Source: Microbacterium flavum
Lineage (GTDB): Bacteria; Actinomycetota; Actinomycetes; Actinomycetales; Microbacteriaceae
DNA length: 64,000 bases
Assembly: GCF_018717645.1 (NCBI RefSeq)
Contig: NZ_JAFLHG010000015.1
Coordinates: forward strand, 1-64,000
Direction of reading: 5' to 3'
Below, in pieces: positions 54,289 through 64,000 of this stretch; position 1 is the first letter of the stretch, and every line of letters starts with the position of its first letter. The notes below the pieces were generated by a model. The model had not been told where the DNA came from, made no database searches, and saw only the letters and a program-made list of their open reading frames with translations. Both the position numbers and the translations under genes were made by a program.

Positions 54289-56733
54289 ATGGCAGCTTCG
54301 CGCATCGAGTCCGTCCCAGAAGACCACGGCCGGATCGAGGACGTCGACGTCTCATCCGAGATGCAGGACTCGTTCCTCGAGTACGCCTACTCGGTGATCT
54401 ACTCGCGCGCGCTCCCCGACGCGCGCGACGGGCTGAAGCCCGTCCAGCGACGCATCCTGTTCCAGATGGCGGAGATGGGGCTGCGCCCCGACCGGGGCCA
54501 TGTGAAGAGTGCTCGCGTCGTCGGCGAGGTGATGGGAAAGCTCCACCCGCACGGAGACTCGGCCATCTACGACGCCCTCGTGCGCCTCTCGCAGTCATTC
54601 GCCCTGCGCGTGCCCCTGGTGGACGGTCACGGCAACTTCGGCTCGCTGGATGACGGCCCGGCCGCGGCGCGCTACACGGAGGCACGGCTGGCGCCGGCGG
54701 CGCTCGCCCTCACGGAGAACCTCGACGAGGACGTCGTCGACTTCATCCCGAACTACGACGGGCAATTCCAGCAGCCCGAGGTCCTCCCCGCCGCGTTCCC
54801 CAACCTGCTCGTCAACGGAGCGACGGGCATCGCCGTCGGCATGGCGACGAACATGGCGCCGCACAATCTCATCGAGGTCATCGCCGCCGCGATCCACCTC
54901 CTCGAGAATCCCGACGCCACGACGGCGGAGCTGATGGAGTTCGTGCCCGGCCCCGACCTGCCCGGCGGCGGCATCATCGTCGGGCTCGACGGCATCACCG
55001 AGGCCTACGAGAGCGGACGCGGCACCTTCCGCACGCGCGCGAAAGTCTCGGTCGAGTCGCTCGGACCGCGCCGCACGGGCATCATCGTCACCGAGCTGCC
55101 GTACATGGTCGGCGCCGAGCGGGTGATCGAGAAGCTCAAGGATGCGGTGAACGCGAAGAAGCTCACCGGCATCGCCGACGTCAACGACCTCACCGACCGC
55201 ACCCACGGCCTGCGCCTCGTCATCGGCATCAAGACGGGCTTCGATCCGAACGCCGTCCTCGAGCAGCTCTACCGGCTGACTCCGCTCGAGGACTCCTTCG
55301 GCATCAACAACGTCGCGCTCGTCGACGGGCAGCCTCAGACACTCGGTCTGAAGGCGCTTCTCCGGGTCTACCTCGACCACCGGATCCGCGTCGTCACGCG
55401 CCGCAGCGCCTTCCGGCTCGCCCGGAAGAAGGATCGCCTCCACCTCGTCGAGGGCCTCCTCATCGCGATCCTCGACATCGACGAGGTCATCCAGGTCATC
55501 CGCGCGTCCGATGACGGCGAGCAGGCCCGCGCGCGGCTGATGAGCGTGTTCGATCTCTCGCAGCTGCAGGCCGAGTACATCCTCGAACTGCGCCTGCGAC
55601 GGCTCACCAAGTTCTCCCGCATCGAGCTCGAGACGGAGCGGGACGCGTTGAAGGCGGAGATCGCGGAGCTGGAGGCGCTGCTGGCCAGCGACACCCTCCT
55701 GCGGGCCCAGGTCGCGCGCGAGCTGGATGCCGCCGCGGAGACGTTCGGGACCCCCCGGCGGACGCTCCTGCTCAACGGAGGACCGGTCGCCCCGCGCTCC
55801 CGCTCGGCCGCGCCCGCAGATCTGCAGATCGCGGACGAGCCGTGCCGCGTCTACCTCTCCGCGACGGGGCGCATGGTTCGCGCCGTACTGTCGTCGGAGG
55901 GCGGGATCGTCGCCCCGTCACGGAGAGCCAAGCACGACGCGATCCGCTCGGCCGTCGACACCACGACACGCGGCGAGCTCGGAGCGGTGACGACGGCCGG
56001 CCGCCTGGTCCGCTTCTCCCCCGTCGACCTGCCCTCGGTACCGGCGAACGCCGTGCAGCTCGCGGCCGGCACGCGTGCCGACCAGTACCTGGGCCTCGGC
56101 TCGGGCGAGCACCTGGTGGCCGTCGTGCCCCTGGGCGAGGAGATCATCGCCCTCGGGACCCGCCAGGGCACCGTCAAGAGGGTCGCCGCCGCGGAGCTGC
56201 CCCTCGGCAAGCACGACGTCGAGATCATCGCCCTGAAGCCCGGAGACAGCGTCGTGGGCGCCGGGACGGCGACCGACGATGCGGAACTGGTGTTCGTGAC
56301 CTCCGATGCCCAGCTCCTCCGCTTCGACGCCGCGGCCGTCCGCCCGCAGGGCCGTGCGGCGGGGGGCATGGCGGGCATCCGACTCACCCCCGGCGCCGAG
56401 GTGATCGCCTTCGCCCCCGTTCCTCGCGATGAGGCCACCGTCGTCGTCACGCTCGCCGGGTCGACGCACGCGATCGCCGGCACCGACGCCGGCAGCGCGA
56501 AGGTGTCGCTCTACGACGAATTCCCCCCGAAGGGGCGTGCGACGGGCGGGGTGCGCGCTCAGCGGCTGCTCAAGGGAGAGGACGCGCTCGTCCTCGCATG
56601 GGTGGGCACGGAGCCGCGCGCCGTGGGGACCGACGGAGCGGTGCGACAGCTTCCCGCGCCCGGCGCGAAGCGGGATGCCTCCGGCGTGCCCCTCGACGCC
56701 GTGGTCGGGGCCATCGGCGCCGCCATCTCATGA
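54289..56733 (+). CDS. parC: DNA topoisomerase IV subunit A
   Basis: An 814-residue type IIA topoisomerase subunit. The breakage-reunion domain includes [54 protein letters not shown] and the catalytic Tyr in [11 protein letters not shown] near residue 130. The C-terminal beta-pinwheel (from ~500) lacks the full GyrA box, supporting ParC over GyrA, and parE lies 2.5 kb downstream. It separates daughter chromosomes. Length and motifs are normal. A short inverted repeat CATGACG/CGTCATG spans the stop codon. Confidence 0.94.
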   Translation: MAASRIESVPEDHGRIEDVDVSSEMQDSFLEYAYSVIYSRALPDARDGLKPVQRRILFQMAEMGLRPDRGHVKSARVVGEVMGKLHPHGDSAIYDALVRLSQSFALRVPLVDGHGNFGSLDDGPAAARYTEARLAPAALALTENLDEDVVDFIPNYDGQFQQPEVLPAAFPNLLVNGATGIAVGMATNMAPHNLIEVIAAAIHLLENPDATTAELMEFVPGPDLPGGGIIVGLDGITEAYESGRGTFRTRAKVSVESLGPRRTGIIVTELPYMVGAERVIEKLKDAVNAKKLTGIADVNDLTDRTHGLRLVIGIKTGFDPNAVLEQLYRLTPLEDSFGINNVALVDGQPQTLGLKALLRVYLDHRIRVVTRRSAFRLARKKDRLHLVEGLLIAILDIDEVIQVIRASDDGEQARARLMSVFDLSQLQAEYILELRLRRLTKFSRIELETERDALKAEIAELEALLASDTLLRAQVARELDAAAETFGTPRRTLLLNGGPVAPRSRSAAPADLQIADEPCRVYLSATGRMVRAVLSSEGGIVAPSRRAKHDAIRSAVDTTTRGELGAVTTAGRLVRFSPVDLPSVPANAVQLAAGTRADQYLGLGSGEHLVAVVPLGEEIIALGTRQGTVKRVAAAELPLGKHDVEIIALKPGDSVVGAGTATDDAELVFVTSDAQLLRFDAAAVRPQGRAAGGMAGIRLTPGAEVIAFAPVPRDEATVVVTLAGSTHAIAGTDAGSAKVSLYDEFPPKGRATGGVRAQRLLKGEDALVLAWVGTEPRAVGTDGAVRQLPAPGAKRDASGVPLDAVVGAIGAAIS

Positions 56734-56793
56734 CGGTCACGTCATGGACCCCGGTGTCATGATCAAGATCTCCTGACGCGGCCCGCGGCTCGC

Positions 56794-57456
56794 TCAGGAC
56801 AGGGTGACCAGGCGGAGCTGCGTGGCGCGGATGAGGACCTGGATGCGGTCGCGCACCCCCCACTTCGCCGTGATGCGCCCGAGGTGCGACTTCACCGTCG
56901 CCTCCGAGACGAACATCGCTGCGGCGATCTCGGCGTTGGACATCCCCTGGGCGAGGAGCGTGACCACCTCGAGCTCTCGATCGGTGAGCTCCTCGTCCCG
57001 CCCGAGGCTGCGGGGGGCGGTGCCGTCACCGGACTGCACCGACGAGATGAGCTCCTTGGCGACCCGCGGCGACAGCACGTACCCGCCCTCATGAGCCAGG
57101 CGCGCAGCGTCGAGGATCCGGTCGGGCGACGTGTCCTTCACGAGGTATCCGGACGCGCCCGCGCTCAGCATCGGCACGATGACGCGCTCGGCCGAGAACG
57201 TGGTCAGCGCGACGACCTTGATACCGGGGAACTCCTGCGTCAGGCGCCGGGTCGCCTCGATACCGTCCATCGTGGGCATCTGCACGTCCATCAGCACGAC
57301 GTCGGGCTGGACCGCGCGCACCAGCGTCACCGCGTCAGCACCGTTGTCGGCCTCTCCCACGAGCTCGAAGCCGTCCGCCGAATCGAGGAACACCCGCAGT
57401 GCTGCACGCACCAGGGATTCGTCGTCGACGATGATCACGCGAATCGCATCCGTCAC
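56794..57456 (-). CDS. NarL/FixJ-type response regulator
   Basis: A 220-residue regulator. The receiver domain starts IRVIIVDDESLVRAALRVFL with the phosphoacceptor Asp57 in VVLMDVQMPTMDG, and Thr/Lys switch residues in VVALTTF and GYLVKDTSPD. The output domain is a LuxR helix-turn-helix (LTDRELEVVTLLAQGMSNAEIAAAMFVSEATVKSHLGRI, residues ~155-200). The GTG start lies 6 bases after TAGGAT, so the mRNA is probably leaderless. It is encoded divergently from a small peptide ORF and a DesK-type kinase, which form the rest of the system. Confidence 0.96.
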   Translation of the reverse strand: MTDAIRVIIVDDESLVRAALRVFLDSADGFELVGEADNGADAVTLVRAVQPDVVLMDVQMPTMDGIEATRRLTQEFPGIKVVALTTFSAERVIVPMLSAGASGYLVKDTSPDRILDAARLAHEGGYVLSPRVAKELISSVQSGDGTAPRSLGRDEELTDRELEVVTLLAQGMSNAEIAAAMFVSEATVKSHLGRITAKWGVRDRIQVLIRATQLRLVTLS

Positions 57457-57462
57457 CTCGCC

Positions 57463-57468
57463 ATCCTA
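57463..57468 (-). promoter_or_regulatory. -10 element of leaderless response-regulator gene (TAGGAT)
   Basis: TAGGAT on the minus strand, 6 bases (GGCGAG) and then the GTG start codon at 57456. Confidence 0.55.
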
Positions 57469-57521
57469 CGAAAGCCGACCAGCATCACCCATGACGGATG
57501 GACAGCACGCGGGCACATATC

Positions 57522-57533
57522 AGACGAAAGTCG
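57522..57533. promoter_or_regulatory. Candidate response-regulator site AGACGAAAGTCG (upstream copy)
   Basis: The 12-mer contains the inverted repeat GAC-GAAA-GTC. It lies about 40 bases ahead of the peptide ORF and, if TGTATT (57555-57560) is the -10, at about -45 to -34, a common activator position. An identical 12-mer lies at 58895-58906, just after the kinase gene. Binding by the adjacent regulator is inference. Confidence 0.45.
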
Positions 57534-57572
57534 TAATCGGTGTGTCCGAAGGTCTGTATTGCGAGGTGCCAG

Positions 57573-57656
57573 ATGTTTGAAGAATCGATTCGAGACCTTG
57601 TGGAGGTGATGGAAATGTGGGATTGGCTTGGACGCTGGCTTGGTATCTGGAAGTAA
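57573..57656 (+). CDS. Short Trp-rich amphipathic peptide between response regulator and kinase
   Basis: A 27-codon ORF (ATG 57573, TAA 57654-57656). Its first half is acidic (three of the first eight residues after Met are Glu/Asp); the last 13 residues are MWDWLGRWLGIWK. Both halves fit one amphipathic helix: in the last 13, polar or small residues fall at 3, 6, 7, 10, 13 and hydrophobic ones at 1, 4, 5, 8, 9, 11, 12. GGAGGTGAT (57602-57610), a 9-base match to the anti-Shine-Dalgarno, stands 8 bases before the inner ATG at 57615, so a 13-residue product is also possible. By my count G+C is about 46%. The kinase starts 36 bases downstream. Possible signal, toxin or leader peptide; no family recognised. 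Confidence 0.55.
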   Translation: MFEESIRDLVEVMEMWDWLGRWLGIWK

Positions 57657-57692
57657 GACAGGCATCGGCACTCGTCGCGAGATAATCGCGGA

Positions 57693-58862
57693 ATGAGTGA
57701 TCTGAGAGCACGCCTGGTGGAATACGTGCGGACCCCCTTCTGGGGGTACCACCCGCTCGCCACCCCGGCACGAAGACTGCTCATCGCGCTCGTCGCGGTG
57801 ACGCTCTTGCTCGACTCGATCGGACGAGCGACCAACGGCGGAACGACAGGCGTCGAATCCGCGGTCGTGACGACCACCATCACCGTTTCGGTGGCATTGT
57901 TCGCGTGGCGACCTCCGATCGCTGCGATCGTGCTCAGCATCGCCGGGATCGGCGCTGCTGTTCTGGGCGTCGCGGACAGTCTCCTGATCGGCGCCGTCAT
58001 CTTGGGTCTTGCGGCCTACACCTGCAGTGCGGCCCTCACGGCCGTGTATGCGGCGGTCTGGACCGCCTGGCTCATCGCGATGTTCGCCCGACCGGACTCG
58101 ACGTTCGAACCGCTCGGCGCGGTCATCATGGCATTCCTCAGTTTCGTCAGCCTGTCGATCGGGCTCGCGATACGAACGCAGTACGAAAGAGCTCAAATGC
58201 TGTCGACGCAACTCGAAGCGACCGAAAGGGAGGTCGCGGAACAGCTCCGCCATGAGCGCGACCTCATCGCGGACGAGTTGCACGACATCGTCGCCCACGA
58301 GATCACCATCGTGGCGCTCCATGCGGCGGTGCTCGAGCGCACCGACGATTCGAAGACGCGCAGCCAGTCGCAGACCGCGATCCGCGAGGCTGCGGTGCAG
58401 GCACTCACGGACATCCGACGGGTTCTCGGGATGGTCCGAGGCGAAGAGAACCTCGCCCCCGAGCGCATCCCCTCGCCCGACGGGATGGACGGGACCATCG
58501 CCGCGGTCACCAAAGAGCTGGCGCAGGCCGGCATCCGCGTAAAGGCCAGCGTCCCCGACGACCTCCGCCTTCCGAGCACATCTCTCGTCGCGCTCACCCG
58601 CGTCATCCGCGAAAGCGCGACCAATGTCCTCAAACACGCGACGGGTGCGCGCGAGGTGCGCATCGTGCTGACCGTCGAGCGCGGCTGGGCGCATCTCGAA
58701 TTCAGCGACGACTCCCCGCCGGCACGCACGGCGGGCCTCCCCTCGTCGGGGTACGGCATCATGCGTCTGCACGAGCGCTTCCGTCTCCTCGGCGGATCCT
58801 TCTCCTCGGAGCGGCGCGCGAACGGGTGGTTCGTGGCGGCATCCATGCCCCTGGAGGCGTGA
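57693..58862 (+). CDS. Sensor histidine kinase (HisKA_3, DesK/LiaS-like)
   Basis: A 389-residue kinase. Residues ~25-160 are five or six membrane helices with very short loops, so it probably senses something in or at the membrane. The dimerisation domain holds the phospho-accepting His197 in RHERDLIADELHDIVAHEITIV. The ATPase domain follows with ALTRVIRESATNVLKHATGA (N box), EFSDDSP (G1-like) and SGYGIMRLHERFRLLGGSF (G2). It pairs with the divergent NarL-type regulator. A short amphipathic peptide ORF lies directly upstream and probably shares its transcript. A small hairpin follows the stop codon. Confidence 0.94.
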   Translation: MSDLRARLVEYVRTPFWGYHPLATPARRLLIALVAVTLLLDSIGRATNGGTTGVESAVVTTTITVSVALFAWRPPIAAIVLSIAGIGAAVLGVADSLLIGAVILGLAAYTCSAALTAVYAAVWTAWLIAMFARPDSTFEPLGAVIMAFLSFVSLSIGLAIRTQYERAQMLSTQLEATEREVAEQLRHERDLIADELHDIVAHEITIVALHAAVLERTDDSKTRSQSQTAIREAAVQALTDIRRVLGMVRGEENLAPERIPSPDGMDGTIAAVTKELAQAGIRVKASVPDDLRLPSTSLVALTRVIRESATNVLKHATGAREVRIVLTVERGWAHLEFSDDSPPARTAGLPSSGYGIMRLHERFRLLGGSFSSERRANGWFVAASMPLEA

Positions 58863-58867
58863 CGGAT

Positions 58868-58888
58868 CCCTCATCATGTCGATGAGGG
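58868..58888 (+). terminator. Short hairpin after the kinase gene
   Basis: CCCTCATC (58868-58875) pairs with GATGAGGG (58881-58888), loop ATGTC, 5 bases after the kinase stop. Between 58863 and 59199 (337 bp, convergent with parE) I see this hairpin, the second AGACGAAAGTCG site and the parE-side hairpin, but no convincing gene. Confidence 0.55.
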
Positions 58889-58894
58889 GATAGT

Positions 58895-58906
58895 AGACGA
58901 AAGTCG
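58895..58906. repeat. Second copy of AGACGAAAGTCG
   Basis: Identical 12-mer to 57522-57533, in the same orientation, just beyond the kinase terminator. No obvious gene begins downstream in the window, so its role is unclear. Confidence 0.45.
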
Positions 58907-59090
58907 CACGGTTTTCCGCCTTTCGGCGAGGACGAGGCCATTGCCGCGTCCGTACGATGGAACTTGCCGAAGGAACGGTCCCCAGCCGGTCCTTCAACGA
59001 GCATCATCCGTGTCGCCTCGTGATTTCGGGGACGATGGGAGCGTATCGCACCATCGTCATCACGGACGACATGTGGATGCCGCGGCGATG

Positions 59091-59124
59091 GCCCGAAACC
59101 GATCCCCCCAGCTCGGTTTCGGGC
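59091..59124 (-). terminator. Probable terminator between parE and kinase gene
   Basis: A perfect 12-bp stem, GCCCGAAACCGA (59091-59102) with TCGGTTTCGGGC (59113-59124), and a 10-base loop. It lies 76 bases after the parE stop and could serve either convergent transcript. Confidence 0.65.
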
Positions 59125-59199
59125 CCCGCGCGTTTCCGGGCCCCCGCGAATCGCGCCGACCCGCCGTCCGGACGACGAGTCCGCGGCGCATCCGTACGG

Positions 59200-61317
<2,118 letters not shown>

Positions 61318-61508
61318 AATCTCCAAGCGTATGCCCGGCCACCGACAGTGCGGTGCAGACACTCGCGCCGTCATCCGCCCGACATATTCCCGCCACAGGG
61401 CGGGGTACGCGCACAGCGAAATGTGACCGGATCGCGGCATTCCCGCAACAATCGCGTGGTTGTATGTGATGCATCCGCACGCGACGCATGTACCGAGGAG
61501 GAACCGAA

Positions 61509-61727
61509 ATGAGCATGTCGACCACCGCTGAGCCCGCTGTCCTCGAGTACCGCCTGACCGCGACCGACCGTTGCGACTCCTGCGGCGCCCAGGCCTACAT
61601 CGCCGCCGAGGTGAACGGCAGCGAGCTCCTGTTCTGCGCCCACCACGGCCGCAAGTACGAGGAGAAGCTGCGCGCCGTCGCCACCTCGTGGCACGACGAG
61701 ACCGCGCGCCTGGCCGAGGCGCGCTGA
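61509..61727 (+). CDS. Small zinc-ribbon-like protein (DUF7455-type)
   Basis: A 72-residue protein starting MSMSTTAEPAVLEYRLTATDRCDSCGAQAYIAAEV. The pair CDSC plus a distal FCAHHG motif can bind one zinc ion. GAGGAGG lies 6-12 bases ahead of the ATG, a strong ribosome-binding site that decides the start. The family is common in actinobacteria and often found near sigA and parE; its function is unknown to me. The 191 bases upstream, divergent from parE, must hold both promoters; no clear elements were seen apart from a possible TATGTG. Confidence 0.88.
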   Translation: MSMSTTAEPAVLEYRLTATDRCDSCGAQAYIAAEVNGSELLFCAHHGRKYEEKLRAVATSWHDETARLAEAR

Positions 61728-61738
61728 GCGGTCCCCCG

Positions 61739-61744
61739 TAGACT
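61739..61744 (+). promoter_or_regulatory. Probable -10 element (TAGACT)
   Basis: TAGACT lies 37 bases before the ATG of the ATP-grasp gene, leaving a ~30-base leader with GGAGG as ribosome-binding site. Confidence 0.45.
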
Positions 61745-61780
61745 GGACGACATCCCTGATCGTCGTCCCCGGAGGACCCC

Positions 61781-62806
61781 ATGGCTTCGCGCGGCCTGTC
61801 GCCCCTGCACCGCATCCAGGTGCTCTTCGAGCGTGCGCGCGGCTTCGACGCCGCCTCGGTGACCGAGCGGGCGAAGGAGACGGCGCGCACGCACGGCAAG
61901 AGCTACCCGCTCGTCTTTGCGGACATGCTGTGGTCCGCCGCGCGGCACCGGGTCGGCTTCAACGACTACATCGAGTTCGACTTCGCGATCCTGAGCCGCG
62001 CCGAGCGAGCGACGTGGGTCACCAGTCCGCTCGCCCTCGAGCTCTCCACGCGATACGACGATCCGTCGCAGGTGCACCGATTCCAGGACAAGATCGCGTT
62101 CAACAAGGACTTCGACCGTTTCCTCCGGCGTGAATGGATCGACCTCCAGACGGCAGACGCCGCGGAGCTCGAGGCTTTCGCCCGGCGGCATCCCGTCTTC
62201 ATCGCGAAAGTCCCCGTGAGCAAGTCCGGCGCCGGCGTCCGCCGCTACCGGAGCGAGGACGTCGCGGATTGGGCCGCGTTCCACGCAGACCTCGTCGAGA
62301 AGGGCGAGGTCCTCATCGAAGACCAGATCGTCCAGCACCCCGACCTCGAGGCGATCGCGCCGGGAACGGCGAACACGACCCGCGTCACCACGTTCGTCAC
62401 GGACGACGGCCGTGTGGAGATCATCAACATGGCCCAGAAGTTCGGGCGCGGCCAGGTGAGCGATCAGGCTTCCTTCGGCGGCTTCTACACGGCGCTGCAC
62501 GAGGACGGCCGTGCGATGGGCATGGGGTACAACACCTCGGGCGCCCTCTTCGAGACCCATCCCGAAACCGGCTACCGCATCGCAGATTTCCGCCTGCCGA
62601 TGCTCGACGAGGTGACGGAGCTGATCACTCAGGTGGCGCTGGTCATCCCCGAGGTTCGCTACGTCGGCTGGGACATCGTGGTGACCGCCGACGGGCCCGT
62701 CCTCGTCGAGGGCAACTGGGGCGCCGGCGTGTTCGAGAACAAGCCGACGGCCAGTGGCATCCGCCACGGCCACCTGCCGCGCTATCGCGCGGCCATGGGC
62801 TTCTGA
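61781..62806 (+). CDS. ATP-grasp protein, sugar-transfer-associated type
   Basis: A 341-residue protein. The N-terminal part (YPLVFADMLWSAARHRVGFNDYIEFDF) is followed by KIAFNKDFDRFL and HPVFIAKVPVSKSGAGVRRY, the nucleotide-binding lysines of the ATP-grasp fold. LIEDQIVQHPDLEAIAPGTANTTRVTTFV and PVLVEGNWGAGVFENKPT hold the metal-binding residues. Members of this group lie in polysaccharide clusters and are thought to join an amino acid or other acid to a sugar-linked acceptor; here there is no such cluster, so the substrate is unknown. Confidence 0.85.
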   Translation: MASRGLSPLHRIQVLFERARGFDAASVTERAKETARTHGKSYPLVFADMLWSAARHRVGFNDYIEFDFAILSRAERATWVTSPLALELSTRYDDPSQVHRFQDKIAFNKDFDRFLRREWIDLQTADAAELEAFARRHPVFIAKVPVSKSGAGVRRYRSEDVADWAAFHADLVEKGEVLIEDQIVQHPDLEAIAPGTANTTRVTTFVTDDGRVEIINMAQKFGRGQVSDQASFGGFYTALHEDGRAMGMGYNTSGALFETHPETGYRIADFRLPMLDEVTELITQVALVIPEVRYVGWDIVVTADGPVLVEGNWGAGVFENKPTASGIRHGHLPRYRAAMGF

Positions 62807-62846
62807 GGGCCCGCGAAAGGCAGCGGGCGCCGCTCCCCCTGGCCCG

Positions 62847-63545
62847 TCAGTCCTTGCGGATGACGCCCATGGGCGTGGACTGCGTGCCCTGACCGAGCGG
62901 GTTGTCCGCGAGGATGCGGACGAGTCGTTGCTCGCCTGCCTTGTCCAGTGTCGACCCGAGGATGTTGCCGCCGATGTCGTTGATGTCGACGACCGCGACC
63001 TCTGCGATCTCTCCGAGCTGCGCCTTGATCCGGGTGGCGACCGCGTCGGGCTCCGTGGGACCGAGAACCACCGCGTTGTCGTAGGGCGGGATGGTGCCGC
63101 TGGTCGGACCGTCGATCGCCCGCGCCCTGTCGCCCGCGATGCGGTAGAAGTCGCCGCGACGGCCGAAGAGCTTGGTGACGGCGCTCACCGCGGCGGCGAA
63201 GAGGATCCGCGGCGTACCGCACTCGCGGAGAGCCATCTCCATGGTCTCCGGCATTCCGAGACCGATGCCGTACGAGGTCTTGGTGACGTAGCGCGACAGG
63301 AAGCGCGCGAGCCGTCGAGGGTGGATCTCGTCGAGCGTGTACGAGCGGCCCTGCGTGATCGCGACGATCTTCTCGGTCACGAAGAGGATGTCGCCGGGTT
63401 GGACGACGCCCTGCGCGTACTCGTCGACGACGGCATCCAGGTCATCGCCCGGCATGACCACCCGCGTGCGAATCGGGATGCGCTTGAACGTGCCCGCGTC
63501 GATCGTGACCGACAGCGCTTTGCCGTCGTTGGGGGTGTCGTTCAT
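62847..63545 (-). CDS. Coenzyme F420-0:L-glutamate ligase-like (CofE-fold) protein
   Basis: A 232-residue protein resembling the CofE/FbiB N-terminal domain. [41 protein letters not shown] is the typical start, and [16 protein letters not shown] matches the metal/GTP-binding region near the C-terminus. The rest of F420 synthesis (fbiA, fbiC, fbiD) is not in the window, so the product may be a CofE-like enzyme with another glutamylation target. The ATG overlaps the sigA stop codon (ATGA), so it is translated in coupling with the primary sigma factor. Confidence 0.78.
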   Translation of the reverse strand: MNDTPNDGKALSVTIDAGTFKRIPIRTRVVMPGDDLDAVVDEYAQGVVQPGDILFVTEKIVAITQGRSYTLDEIHPRRLARFLSRYVTKTSYGIGLGMPETMEMALRECGTPRILFAAAVSAVTKLFGRRGDFYRIAGDRARAIDGPTSGTIPPYDNAVVLGPTEPDAVATRIKAQLGEIAEVAVVDINDIGGNILGSTLDKAGEQRLVRILADNPLGQGTQSTPMGVIRKD

Positions 63546-64000
63546 TCGAGGTAGTCCCGCAGCGACTGCGAGCGCGACGGGTGACGGAGCTTCGCCATCG
63601 TCTTCGACTCGATCTGGCGGATCCGCTCACGCGTCACGCCGAACGTGTCGCCGATCTGGTCGAGGGTCTTGGGCTGGCCGTCGCCGAGGCCGAACCGCAT
63701 GCGGATGACACCCGCCTCACGCTCGCTCAGCGAATCAAGCAGGGACTCGAGCTGACGCTGCAGCATGGTGAAGCCGACCGCGTCCGCGGGGACCACGGCC
63801 TCCGTGTCCTCGATCAGATCGCCGAACTCGCTGTCGCCGTCCTCGCCGAGAGGCGTGTGCAGCGAGATCGGCTCGCGGCCGTACTTCTGCACCTCGATGA
63901 CCTTCTCGGGGGTCATGTCGAGCTCCCGGGAGAGCTCTTCGGGAGTGGGCTCGCGACCGAGGTCCTGCAGCATCTGACGCTGGACCCGGGCGAGCTTGTT
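63542..64000 (-). CDS. sigA: Primary RNA polymerase sigma factor, 3' part (cut by window edge)
   Basis: The last 152 residues of a sigma-70 factor; the 5' part is outside the window. Region 3 reads [29 protein letters not shown] and continues [32 protein letters not shown]. Region 4 is [54 protein letters not shown], which contacts the -35 box. Group 1 identity is clear from these segments. Its stop codon overlaps the start of the CofE-like gene. Confidence 0.96.
   Translation of the reverse strand, partial: NKLARVQRQMLQDLGREPTPEELSRELDMTPEKVIEVQKYGREPISLHTPLGEDGDSEFGDLIEDTEAVVPADAVGFTMLQRQLESLLDSLSEREAGVIRMRFGLGDGQPKTLDQIGDTFGVTRERIRQIESKTMAKLRHPSRSQSLRDYLE

Noticed and set aside
57573..57656. 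Reading the Trp-rich micro-ORF as a trp-operon attenuator leader
   Set aside because: No tryptophan genes follow, no terminator/antiterminator pair is visible before the kinase, and the helix-like pattern of the whole peptide fits a functional product better.

Overview
The window looks like a chromosomal segment of a high-G+C actinobacterium, most likely Microbacteriaceae and probably Microbacterium or a close relative. The basis is gene order and family content: the yebC-ruvCAB-yajC-secDF-relA block next to pdxST, proteins of actinobacterial families (DUF3000, DUF3093, DUF3159, DUF3710, DUF4193, SepH), topoisomerase IV subunits parC/parE near sigA, frequent GTG starts, 4-base ATGA/GTGA gene overlaps, and leaderless promoters. 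No rRNA, prophage, insertion sequence or CRISPR array was seen. The content is mostly core genome, with a few unusual accessory features inside it.

Layout. 1-6.9 kb (minus strand): mltG start, ruvX, alaS, a small membrane protein, rpsD, a TPR-NUDIX fusion and rarA. 7-9.7 kb (plus): a small membrane protein, a DUF349 protein and an AbiEi-like orphan. 9.7-20.6 kb (minus): a long run reading pdxS-pdxT-DUF1697-yebC-ruvC-ruvA-ruvB-yajC-secD-secF-relA. Divergent from it, pdxR-pdxY (plus) completes a vitamin B6 module. 23-25.7 kb (minus): thrS and a HIT protein, followed by a permease, an ACT-domain protein and four tRNA genes (Val-GAC, Cys, Gly, Val-CAC). 28.4-33.1 kb: ynfA, a MazF-like protein, amt with a probable GlnR box, zapE and a hydrolase. 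33.2-38.4 kb (plus): DUF3000, RNase D-like, and the fadA-fadB beta-oxidation pair. 38.8-45.9 kb: an SPFH-like protein, a frameshifted gene, pepN divergent from a TetR regulator, and dxs. 46-54 kb: acnA with a striking palindrome upstream, DUF3159-DUF3710-dut, SepH and a phosphodiesterase. 54.3-61.3 kb: parC and parE flank a two-component system. 61.5-64 kb: a small zinc-finger protein, an ATP-grasp protein, a CofE-like protein and the 3' part of sigA.

Most interesting candidates. (1) Between the divergent response-regulator and histidine-kinase genes (57457-57692) lies a very short ORF for a 27-residue amphipathic peptide. It has about 46% G+C in a roughly 70% G+C neighbourhood, and its last 13 residues contain four tryptophans behind a near-perfect Shine-Dalgarno. 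I propose a peptide-sensing or peptide-producing two-component module. (2) A dispersed repeat (core GGTCCCTGAGCCTGTCGAAGGG plus 18-bp tandem units) sits in frame inside ruvB and parE, and forms the start codon and first ~46 codons of the HIT gene. (3) Several palindromic operators are placed very precisely, including one centred on a leaderless tetR start codon and a perfect 24-bp A+T-rich palindrome upstream of acnA.

How the genes work together: the window links translation (alaS, thrS, rpsD, tRNAs), recombination (ruvABC, rarA), protein export (yajC-secDF), stringent response (relA), PLP supply (pdxST, pdxY, pdxR), isoprenoid precursors (dxs), TCA cycle (acnA), fatty-acid oxidation (fadAB), nitrogen uptake (amt), chromosome decatenation (parCE) and primary sigma-factor expression. 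All functional calls rest on reading the sequence by eye; no database search was run.
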